From positions 186,001-250,000 of the forward strand of contig CATQJD010000111.1 in the NCBI GenBank assembly GCA_958298945.1: 64,000 bases of DNA, written 5' to 3'. Both the position numbers and the translations under genes were made by a program. Shown in pieces: positions 54,801 to 64,000 of this stretch; within the stretch, counting starts at the first letter, position 1; each line of letters starts with the position of its first letter. The notes below the pieces were generated by a model. The model was not told the DNA's origin. It saw only the letters and a program-made list of their open reading frames with translations, and made no database searches. This DNA comes from Atherix ibis (lineage: Eukaryota > Arthropoda > Insecta > Diptera > Athericidae).

Positions 54801-57098
54801 TCATATTCCTCTTAAATATACTACTTCATATTCCTCTTAAACATACTACTTCATATTCTTCTTAAACATACTACTTCATATTCCTCTTAAACATACAAAT
54901 TCATATTCCAATTAAACATAGTACTTCATGTTCCTCTTAAACATACTACTTCATAGTCCTCTTAATTATACTACTTCATATTCCTCTTAAACATACTACT
55001 TCATATTCCTCTTAAACATACTACTTCATATTCCTCTTAAACATACTACTTGATATTCCTCTTAAACATACTACTTCATATTCCTCTTAAACATACTACT
55101 GCATATTCCTCTTAAATATACTACTTCATATTCCTCTTAAATATACTACTTCATATTCCTCCTAAACATACTACTTCATATTTCTCTTAAACATACTACT
55201 TCATATTCCTCTTAAACATACTACTTCATATTCGTCTAAAACATACTACTTCATATTCTCTCTTAAACATACTACTTCATATTCCTTTTAAACATACTAC
55301 TTCATATTACTCTTAAACATACTACTTCATATTCGTCTTAAACATACCACTTCATATTCCTTTTAAACATACTACTTCATATTCCTTTTAAATATACCAC
55401 TTCATATTCCTCTTAAATATAATACTTCATATTCCTCTTAAATATACTACTCCATATTCCTCTTAAATATACTTGTTTATATTCCTCTTAAATATACTAC
55501 TTCATATTCCTCTTAAACATACTACTTCATATTCTTTTTAAACATACTACTTCATATTCCTCTTAAACATACAACTTCATATTGCTCTTAAACATACTAC
55601 TTCATATTTCTCTTAAACATACTACTTCATATTCCTCTTAAATATACTACTTCATATTCCTCTTAAACATACTACTTCATATTCCTCCTAATATACTACT
55701 TCATATTCCTCTTAAATATACTACTTCATATTCCTCTTAAATATACTACTTCATAGTACTCTTAAATATACTACTTCATATTCCTCTTAAATATACTACT
55801 TCATATTCCTCTTAAATATACTACTTCATATTCCTCTTAAACATACTACTTCATATTCCTCTTAAACATACTACTTCAAATTCTTCTTAAATATACTACT
55901 TCATATTCCTCTTAAACATACTACTTCGTATTCCTCTTATACATACTACTTCATATTCCTCTTAATTATTCTACTTCATATTCCTCTTAAACATACTACT
56001 TCATATTCCTCTTAAACATACTACTTCATATTCCTCTTAAACATACTACTTCATATTCGTCTTAAACATAATACTTCATATTCCTCTTAAACATACTACT
56101 GCATATTCCTCAAAAATATACTATTTCATATTCCTTTTAAACATACTACTTCATATTCCTCTTAAATATACTACTTCATATTCTTCTTAAACATACTACT
56201 TCATATTCCTCTTAAACATACTACTTCATATTCCTCTTAAACATAATACTTCATATTCCTCTTAAACATACTACTGCATATTCCTCAAAAATATACTATT
56301 TCATATTCCTTTTAAACATACTACTTCATATTCCTCTTAAACATACTACTTCATATTCCTCTTAAACATACTACTTCATATTTCTCTTAAACATACTACT
56401 GCAGATTCCTCTTAAACATACTACTTCATATTACTCTTAAATATACTACTTCATATTACTCTTAAACATACTACTTCATATTCCTTTTAAACATACTACT
56501 TCATATTCCTCTTATACATACTACTTCATATTCCTCTTAAACATACTACTTCATATTCCTCTTAAACATACTTCTTCATATTCCTCTTAAATATACTACT
56601 TCATATTCCTCTTAAATATACTACTTCATATTCCTCTTAAACATACTACTTCATATTCCTCTTAAACATACTACTTCAAATTCTTCTTAAATATACTACT
56701 TCATATTCCTCTTAAACATACTACTTCGTATTCCTCTTATACATACAACTTCATATTCCTCTTAATTATTCTACTTCATATTCCTCTTAAACATACTACT
56801 TCATATTCCTCTTAAATATACTACTTCATATTCCTCTTAAATATACTACTTCATATTCCTCTTAAATATACTACTTCATATTCCTCTTAAATATACTACT
56901 TCATATTCCTCTTAAACATACTACTTCATATTCTTCTTAAACATACTACTTCATATTCCTCTTAAATATACAAATTCATATTCCGATTAAACATAGTACT
57001 TCATATGCCTCTTAAACATACTACTTCATAGTCCTCTTAATTATACTACTTCATATTCCTCTTAAACATACTACTTCATATTCCTCTTAAACATACGA
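51862..57098. repeat. 4,986-bp tandem duplication, copy 2, with a 250-bp internal insertion
   Basis: This is colinear with copy 1 to about 56,630. It then carries ten extra monomers (about 56,640-56,890), after which the match resumes at offset 5,233 (CAAATTCATATTCCGATT 51,738/56,971). The extra monomers carry TTCAAATTCTTC, TTCGTATTCC, TTATACATAC and TTAATTATTC in the same order as 55,871-55,970 of the same copy, so the insertion is a short re-copy of sequence lying 0.8 kb upstream. Confidence 0.9.
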
Positions 57099-57119
57099 CT
57101 TCATATTCCTCTTAAACAT

Positions 57120-58030
57120 ACTACTTGATATTCCTCTTAAACATACTACTGCATATTCCTCTTAAACATACTACTGCATATTCCTCTTAAATATACTACT
57201 TCATATTCCTCTTAAATATACTACTTCATATTCCTCCTAAACATACTACTTCATATTTCTCTTAAACATACTACTTCATATTCCTCTTAAACATACTACT
57301 TCATATTCGTCTTAAACATACTACTTCATATTCTCTCTTAAACATACTACTTCTATATCCTTTTAAACATACTACTTCATATTACTCTTAAACATACTAC
57401 TTCATATTCCTTTTAAATATACCACTTCATATTCCTCTTAAATATAATACTTCATATTCCTCTTAAATATACTACTCCATATTTCTCTTAAATATACTAC
57501 TTTATATTCCTCTTAAATATACTACTTCATATTCCTCTTAAACATACTACTTCATATTCCTCCTAATATACTACTTCATATTCCTCTTAAATATACTACT
57601 TCATATTCCTCTTAAATATACTACTTCATAGTACTCTTAAATATACTACTTCATATTCCTCTTAAATATACTACTTCATATTCCTCTTAAATATACTACT
57701 TCATATTCCTCTTAAACATACTACTTCATATTCCTCTTAAACATACTACTTCAAATTCTTCTTAAATATACTACTTCATATTCCTCTTAAACATACTACT
57801 TCGTATTCCTCTTATACATACTACTTCATATTCCTCTTAATTATTCTACTTCATATTCCTCTTAAACATACTACTTCATATTCCTCTTAAACATACTACT
57901 TCATATTCCTCTTAAACATACTACTTCATATTCCTCTTAAACATAATACTTCATATTCCTCTTAAACATACTACTGCATATTCCTCAAAAATATACTATT
58001 TCATATTCCTTTTAAACATACTACTTCATA
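57120..58030. repeat. Partial third copy of the 5 kb unit, with two in-register deletions
   Basis: This matches 50,060-51,170 of the 5 kb unit: ACTTGATATT at 57,124, TCTCTCTT (+1 slip) at 57,332 against 50,271 (offset 7,061), CTACTCCATA at offset 7,011, ATAGTACTC (57,628) and CCTCAAAAATATAC (57,984) at offset 6,861. The two offset steps remove 50 and 150 bp, that is 2 and 6 whole monomers. It also has the private TTCTATATCC near 57,351. Confidence 0.83.
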
Positions 58031-58199
58031 TTCCTCTTAAATATACTACTTCATATCCTTCTTAAATATACTACTTCATATACATCCTAAATATACTACT
58101 TCATATTCCTCTTAAACATACTACTTAATATTCCTCTTAAACATACTACTTCATATTCCTCTTAAACATACTACTTCATATTCCTCTTAAACATACTAC

Positions 58200-59340
58200 T
58201 TCATATTCCTTTTAAACATACTACTTCATATTACTCTTAAACATACTTCTTCATATTCGTCTTAAACATACTACTTCATATTCCTCCTAAACATACTACT
58301 TCATATTCCTCTTAAATATACTACTTCATATTCCTCTTAAATAAACTACTTCATATTCCTACTAAATATACTACTTCATATTCCTCTTAAATATACTACT
58401 TCATATTCCCTAATATATACTACTGCATATTCCTCTTAAATATACTACTTCATATTTCTCTTAAACATACTACTTCATATTCCTCTTAAACATACTACTT
58501 CATATTCCTCTTAAACATACTACTTCATATTCTTCTTAAACATACTACTTCATATTCCTCTTAAACATACTACTTCATCTTCCTCTTAAACATACTACTT
58601 CATATTCCTCTTAAACATACTACTTCATATTCCTCTTAAATATACTACTTCATATTCCACTTAAACATACAACTTCATATTCCTCTTAAACATACTACTT
58701 CAAATTCCTCTTAAACATACTACTTCATATTCCTCTTAATTATACTACTTCATATTCCTCTTAAACATACTTCTTCATATTCCTCTTAAACATACTACTT
58801 CATATTCCTCTTAAACATACTACTTCATATTCCTCTTCAACATACTACTTCATATTCCTCTTAAAAATTCTACTGCATATTCCTCTTAAACATACTACTT
58901 CATATTACTCTTAAATATACTACTTCATATTAGTCTTAAACATACTACTTCATATTCCTCTTAAACATACTACTTCATATTCCTCTTATACATACTACTT
59001 CATATTCCTCTTAGACATACTACTTCATATTCCTCTTAAACATACTACTTCGTATTCCTCTTAAATATACTACTTCATATTCCTCTTAAATATACTACTT
59101 CATATTCCTCTTAAATATACTACTTCAAATTCCTCTTATGTATACTACTTCATATTTCTCTTAAATATACTACTTCATATTCATCTTAAACATACTACTT
59201 CATATTCCTCTTAAACATACTACTTCATATTCTTCTTAATATACTACTTCATATTGCTCTTAAATATACTTCTTCATATTCCTCTTAAATATACTACTTC
59301 ATATTCCTCTTAAATATACTACTTCATATTCCTCTTAAAT
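58200..59340. repeat. Diverged relative of 48,500-49,850
   Basis: This is an older copy of part of the 5 kb unit: ATTACTC then ATACTTCTTC then ATTCGTC (58,226-58,262, against 48,520-48,550), ATATACTACTGCAT (about 58,415 against 48,706), TTAATTATAC (58,736 against 49,205), and AATATACTAC followed by ATTGCTC (59,240 against 49,710). It carries many private changes, so it predates the near-identical 46.9-57.1 kb pair. Single-base losses are near 58,407 and 59,238. Confidence 0.75.
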
Positions 59341-59859
59341 ATACTACTTCATATTCCTCTTAAACATACTACTTCATATTCTTGTTAAGCATAATACTTC
59401 ATATTCCTCTTAAACATACTACTTCATATTCCTCTTCAACATACTACTTCATATTCCTCTTAAACATACTACTTCATATTATTCTTAAACATACTACTTC
59501 AAATTCCTCTTAAATATACTACTTCATATTCCTCTTAAATATACTACTTCATATTCCTCTTAAATATACTACTTCATATTCCTCTTAAACGTACTACTTC
59601 ATAATGATCTTAAACATACTCCTACATATTCCTGTTAAATAAACTATATCATATTCCTCTTAAACATACTACTTCATATTCCTCTTAAACATACTACTTC
59701 ATATTTCTCTTAAATATACTACTTCATATTTCTCTTAAACATACTTTTTCATATTCCTCTTAAACATAATACTATATATTCCTCTTAAACATACTACTTC
59801 ATATTCCTCTTAAACATACTACTTCATATTCCTCTTAAACATACTACTTCATATTCCTC

Positions 59860-60875
59860 TTAAACATACTACTTCATATTAATATTAAACATACTACTTC
59901 ATATTCCTCTTAAACATACTACTTCGTATGCGTCTTAAACATACTACTTCATATTCCTCTTAAACATAATACTTCATATTCCTCTTAAACATACTACTTC
60001 ATATTCCTCTTAAATATACTTCTTCATATTCCTCTTAAACATACTACTTCATATTCCTCTTGAACATACTACTTCATATTCCTCTTAATTATACTACTTC
60101 ATATTCCTCTTAAACATACTACTTCGTATTCCTCTTAAACATACTACTTCATATCCCTCTTAAACATACTACTTCATATTCCTCTTAAACATGCTACTTC
60201 ATATTCCTCTTAAACATACTACTGCACATTCCTCTTAAACATACTACTTCATATTCCTCTTAAACATACTACTTCATATTCCTTTTAAACATACAACTTC
60301 ATATTATTCTTAAACATACTACTTCATATTCTTCTTAAACATACTACTTCATATTCCTTTTAAACATACAACTTCATATTCCTCTTAAACATACTACTTC
60401 ATATTCCTCTTAAACATACTACTTCATATTCCTCTTAATTATACTACTTCATATTCCTCTTAAACATACTACTTCGTATTCCTCTTAAACATACTACTTC
60501 ATATTCCTCTTAAACATACTACTTCATATTCCTCTTAAACATGCTACTTCATATTCCTCTTAAACATACTACTGCACATTCCTCTTAAACATACTACTTC
60601 ATATTCCTCTTAAACATACTACTTCATATTTTTCTTAAATATACTACTTCATATTTCTCTTAAACATACTTTTTCATATTCCTCTTAAACATAATACTAT
60701 ATATTCCTCTTAAACATACTACTTCATATTCCTCTTAAACATACTACTTCATATTTCTCTTAAACATACTACTTCATGTTCCTCTTAAACATACTACTTC
60801 ATATTAATATTAAACATACTAATTCATATTCCTCTTAAACATACTACTTCATATGCGTCTTAAACATACTACTTC
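59860..60875. repeat. 1 kb block repeated at offset 3,125, copy 1
   Basis: This recurs at 62,985-64,000. TTAATATTAA lies at 59,879 and 63,004, TTCGTATGCG at 59,923 and 63,048, TTGAACATAC near 60,060 and 63,185, AAACATGCTAC at 60,187 and 63,312 and again at 60,537 and 63,662, and ATGCGTC at 60,853 and 63,978. The offset is exactly 125 monomers. Inside it a 350-bp tandem places TTAATTATAC at 60,086 and 60,436. Confidence 0.87.
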
Positions 60876-61330
60876 ATATTCCTCTTAAACATAATGCTTC
60901 ATATTCCTCTTAAACATACTACTTCATATTCTTCTTAAATATACTACTTCATATTCCTCTTCAACATACTGCTTCATATTCCTCTTAAACATACTACTTC
61001 ATATTATTCTTAAACATACTACTTCATATTCCTCTTAAATATACTACTTCATATTCCTCTTAAATATACTACTTCATATTCCTCTTAAATATACTACTTC
61101 ATATTCCTCTTAAACGTACTACTTTATAATAATCTTAAACATACTCCTTCATACTCCTCTTAAATATACTACTTCATATTCCTCTTAAACATACTACTTC
61201 ATATTCCTCTTAAACATACTACTTCATATTCCTCTTAAATATACTACTTCATATTCCTCTTAAATATACTACTTCATATTTCTCCTAAACATACTACTTC
61301 ATATTTCTCTTAAACATACTACTTCATATT

Positions 61331-62280
61331 CCTCTTACACATACTACTTCATATTCCTCTTAAACATACTACTTCATATTCCTCTTATACATATTACTTA
61401 ATATTCCTTTTAAACATACTACTTCATATTACTCTTAAACATACAACTTCATATTCGTCTTAAACATACTACTTCATATTCCTCTTACACATACTACTTC
61501 ATATTCCTTTTAAATATACTACTTCATATTCCTCTTAAATATAATATTTCATATTCCTCTTAAATATACTACTTCATATTCCTCTTAAATATACTACTTC
61601 ATATTCCTCGTAAATATACTACTTCATATTACTCTTAAACATACTACTTCATATTCCTTTTAAACATACTACTTCATATTCCCCGTAAACATACTACTTC
61701 ATATTCCTCTTTAACATACTACTTAATATTCCTCTTAAATATACTACTTCATATACCCCTTAAATATACTACTTCATATTCCTCTTAAAAATACTACTTC
61801 ATATTCCTCTTCAATATACTACTTCATATTCCTCTTAAATATACTACTTCATATTCCTCTTAAACATACTACTTCATATTCCTCTTAAATATAATATTTC
61901 ATATTCCTCTTAAATATACCACTTCATATTCCTCTTAAATATACTACTTTATATTCCTCTTAAACATACTACTTAATATTCCTCTTAAATATACTACTTC
62001 ATATTAATATTAAACATACTACTTCATAGTCCTCTTAAACATACTACTTCATATTAATATTAAACATACTACTTCATATTCCTCTTAAACATACTACTTC
62101 GTATGCGTCTTAAACATACTACTTCATATTCCTCTTAAACATAATACTTCATATTCCTCTTAAACATACTACTTCATATTCCTCTTAAATATACTTCTTC
62201 ATATTCCTCTTAAACATACTACTTCATATTCCTCTTGAACATACTACTTCATATTCCTCTTAATTATACTACTTCATATT
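61331..62280. repeat. 950-bp tandem repeat, copy 1
   Basis: Thirty-eight monomers are directly repeated at 62,281-63,230: TTACACATAC 61,336/62,286, ACATTACTTAATATTCC-type monomers at about 61,389/62,339, CATACAAC 61,439/62,389, ATACCCCTT about 61,753/62,703, the two TTAATATTAA monomers with ATAGTCC between them (from 62,003/62,953) and TTGAACATAC 62,235/63,185. The TTAATATTAA doublet, 50 bp apart, is unusual; elsewhere the palindrome is normally followed by GCG. Confidence 0.9.
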
Positions 62281-63230
62281 CCTCTTACACATACTACTTC
62301 ATATTCCTCTTAAACATAGTACTTCATATTCCTCTTATACATATTACTTAATATTCCTTTTAAACATACTACTTCATATTACTCTTAAACATACAACTTC
62401 ATATTCGTCTTAAACATACTACTTCATATTCCTCTTACACATACTACTTCATATTCCTTTTAAATATACTACTTCATATTCCTCTTAAATATAATATTTC
62501 ATATTCCTCTTAAATATACTACTTCATATTCCTCTTAAATATACTACTTCATATTCCTCGTAAATATACTACTTCATATTACTCTTAAACATACTACTTC
62601 ATATTCCTTTTAAACATACTACTTCATATTCCCCGTAAACATACTACTTCATATTCCTCTTTAACATAATACTTAATATTCCTCTTAAATATACTACTTC
62701 ATATACCCCTTAAATATACTACTTCATATTCCTCTTAAAAATACTACTTTATATTCCTCTTCAATATACTACTTCATATTCCTCTTAAATATACTACTTC
62801 ATATTCCTCTTAAACATACTACTTCATATTCCTCTTAAATATAATATTTCATATTCCTCTTAAATATACCACTTCATATTCCTCTTAAATATACTACTTT
62901 ATATTCCTCTTAAACATACTACTTAATATTCCTCTTAAATATACTACTTCATATTAATATTAAACATACTACTTCATAGTCCTCTTAAACATACTACTTC
63001 ATATTAATATTAAACATACTACTTCATATTCCTCTTAAACATACTACTTCGTATGCGTCTTAAACATACTACTTCATATTCCTCTTAAACATAATACTTC
63101 ATATTCCTCTTAAACATACTACTTCATATTCCTCTTAAATATACTTCTTCATATTCCTCTTAAACATACTACTTCATATTCCTCTTGAACATACTACTTC
63201 ATATTCCTCTTAATTATACTACTTCATATT
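62281..63230. repeat. 950-bp tandem repeat, copy 2
   Basis: This is colinear with 61,331-62,280. Differences I saw include CATAGTAC at 62,31x against CATACTAC at 61,36x, CATAATACTTAATATT near 62,667 against CATACTACTTAATATT near 61,717, and ACTTTATATT at 62,75x. It ends where TTAAACATAC at 63,235 replaces TTACACATAC, and continues as the second 3,125-offset copy. Confidence 0.89.
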
Positions 63231-64000
63231 CCTCTTAAACATACTACTTCGTATTCCTCTTAAACATACTACTTCATATTCCTCTTAAACATACTACTTC
63301 ATATTCCTCTTAAACATGCTACTTCATATTCCTCTTAAACATACTACTGCACATTCCTCTTAAACATACTACTTCATATTCCTCTTAAACATACTACTTC
63401 ATATTCCTTTTAAACATACAACTTCATATTATTCTTAAACATACTACTTCATATTCTTCTTAAACATACTACTTCATATTCCTTTTAAACATACAACTTC
63501 ATATTCCTCTTAAACATACTACTTCATATTCCTCTTAAACATACTACTTCATATTCCTCTTAATTATACTACTTCATATTCCTCTTAAACATACTACTTC
63601 GTATTCCTCTTAAACATACTACTTCATATTCCTCTTAAACATACTACTTCATATTCCTCTTAAACATGCTACTTCATATTCCTCTTAAACATACTACTGC
63701 ACATTCCTCTTAAACATACTACTTCATATTCCTCTTAAACATACTACTTCATATTTTTCTTAAATATACTACTTCATATTTCTCTTAAACATACTTTTTC
63801 ATATTCCTCTTAAACATAATACTATATATTCCTCTTAAACATACTACTTCATATTCCTCTTAAACATACTACTTCATATTTCTCTTAAACATACTACTTC
63901 ATGTTCCTCTTAAACATACTACTTCATATTAATATTAAACATACTAATTCATATTCCTCTTAAACATACTACTTCATATGCGTCTTAAACATACTACTTC
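62985..64000. repeat. 1 kb block repeated at offset 3,125, copy 2, cut by the window end
   Basis: This is colinear with 59,860-60,875, including the 350-bp internal doubling (TTAATTATAC at 63,211 and 63,561). The window ends one monomer after an A-plain-G cassette (TTAATATTAA about 63,929, ATGCGTC 63,978), so both the duplication and the satellite continue beyond it. Confidence 0.88.

Larger units (their letters stand above)
1..64000. repeat. 25-bp satellite DNA array, head to tail, spanning the whole window
   Basis: The window is a continuous tandem array of a 25-bp monomer. Positions 1-12 read TTCATATTCCTC, 13-14 are TT, and the rest is AAACATACTAC (C type) or AAATATACTAC (T type), a C/T alternative at monomer position 18. 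The consensus has 10 T, 8 A, 7 C and no G, so the + strand is almost G-free and has no CpG. Every monomer I read has the same orientation. The first 31 monomers keep perfect 25-bp register from base 1; the first slip is a 1-bp loss near 781. Forward frames meet the TAA inside CTTAAAC once every three monomers (75 bp), and the reverse strand has TAG, TGA and TAA in each monomer, so coding is excluded. No unique sequence interrupts the array. I infer eukaryotic heterochromatin. I do not recognise the family, and its role is unknown. Confidence 0.98.

Noticed and set aside
1..64000. CRISPR array
   Set aside because: Repeats are directly adjacent with no spacers, the unit is 25 bp without a unique partner sequence, and no cas genes are present.
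1..64000. Protein-coding repeat gene
   Set aside because: The unit is not a multiple of 3 and contains TAA (forward) and TAG, TGA and TAA (reverse). Every frame is stopped about every 75 bp or less on canonical monomers. Longer gaps arise only where variants remove a TAA.
1..64000. Minus-strand mini-ORF in each C-type monomer (ATGTTTAAG to TAG, seven codons) preceded by AGAGGA-like ribosome-binding sequence
   Set aside because: It is a by-product of the monomer sequence, too short to be meaningful, and the T-type monomers lose the ATG. An array like this is not bacterial.
1..64000. Repeat-induced point mutation (CpA to TpA) as the source of the C/T site
   Set aside because: The change at position 18 is CA to TA, the preferred change in fungal RIP. 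However, the other CpA in the monomer (TTCATA) is nearly always intact, so a general CpA mutator does not fit.
1..64000. Telomeric repeat or interstitial telomere
   Set aside because: Unit length and sequence do not match TTAGGG, TTTAGGG, TTAGG or related motifs on either strand.
1..64000. CENP-B box
   Set aside because: The canonical box needs TTCG and CGGGA elements. No monomer contains CGGGA, and the unit has no G on the + strand. This does not exclude a centromeric role.
1..64000. G-quadruplex or i-motif potential
   Set aside because: Despite the strand bias, the longest regular G run on the minus strand is GG, once per 25 bp, which is too sparse for the usual quadruplex motif.
1..64000. 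DNA helical phasing of 8-monomer (200-bp) steps
   Set aside because: Eight monomers make close to 19 turns, and offsets of 200, 400, 800 and 1,000 bp occur. Offsets of 9, 14, 15, 22, 38 and 39 monomers are equally common, so there is no clear preference.
1..64000. TATA-like promoters in AAATATAC monomers
   Set aside because: The motif is part of the repeat and occurs about a thousand times without any downstream gene, so it carries no promoter evidence.

Overview
The whole 64 kb window is one uninterrupted tandem satellite array. The repeat unit is 25 bp: TTCATATTCCTC at monomer positions 1-12, then TT, then AAACATACTAC or AAATATACTAC at about 15-25. All monomers I read point the same way, about 2,560 in total. 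The array runs off both ends of the window: the first base begins a monomer and the last three bases begin another. I see no gene, RNA gene, transposable element, CRISPR array, origin or unique sequence anywhere.

Such an array implies a eukaryotic nuclear genome, probably heterochromatin (pericentromeric, centromeric, subtelomeric or B-chromosome-like). I do not recognise the monomer and cannot name a taxon. The consensus is 72% A+T (76% in the T form). It contains no G on the + strand and therefore no CpG.

The information lies in the variant monomers and their order. Recurring markers are: the palindrome TTAATATTAA (marker A), ATGCGTC (G), AACGTAC followed by ATAATGATC and CATCCTCC (T), ACTTTTTCAT, TTTCTGTT (Q), GATATTGCTC, a CGTAAAC/TTCGTAT pair, ATTCGTTTT...CATACAAC...ATTCGTC (R), and a few indels that shift the 25-bp register (+5, +7, +10, +3, -1, -2, -3, and one half-monomer). 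These act as lineage tags and show nested segmental duplication.

Layout. 0.9-4.1 kb: overlapping duplications at offsets 890/865 and 1,180. 3.4-8.8 kb: a 2.5 kb block repeated at offset 2,926, with a 457-bp tandem between the copies. 8.8-18.1 kb: blocks repeated at 2,530/2,505, 3,560, 2,780 and 2,580. 18-30 kb: a diverged mosaic with local 375, 1,521, 1,000, 550 and 225-bp repeats. 31-46.5 kb: five length-conserved copies of a 28-monomer higher-order module, three of them inside a 2.8 kb block copied twice more, plus 800, 975 and 350-bp tandems. 46.9-57.1 kb: a nearly identical 4,986-bp tandem duplication, then a partial third copy and a diverged older relative. 59.9-64 kb: a 950-bp tandem inside a segment repeated at offset 3,125 that leaves the window.

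Most offsets are multiples of 25 plus the sum of the indels they carry. That is what unequal exchange or replication slippage in register would give. All boundaries were read by eye and carry an uncertainty of about one monomer; identities were spot-checked, not aligned.
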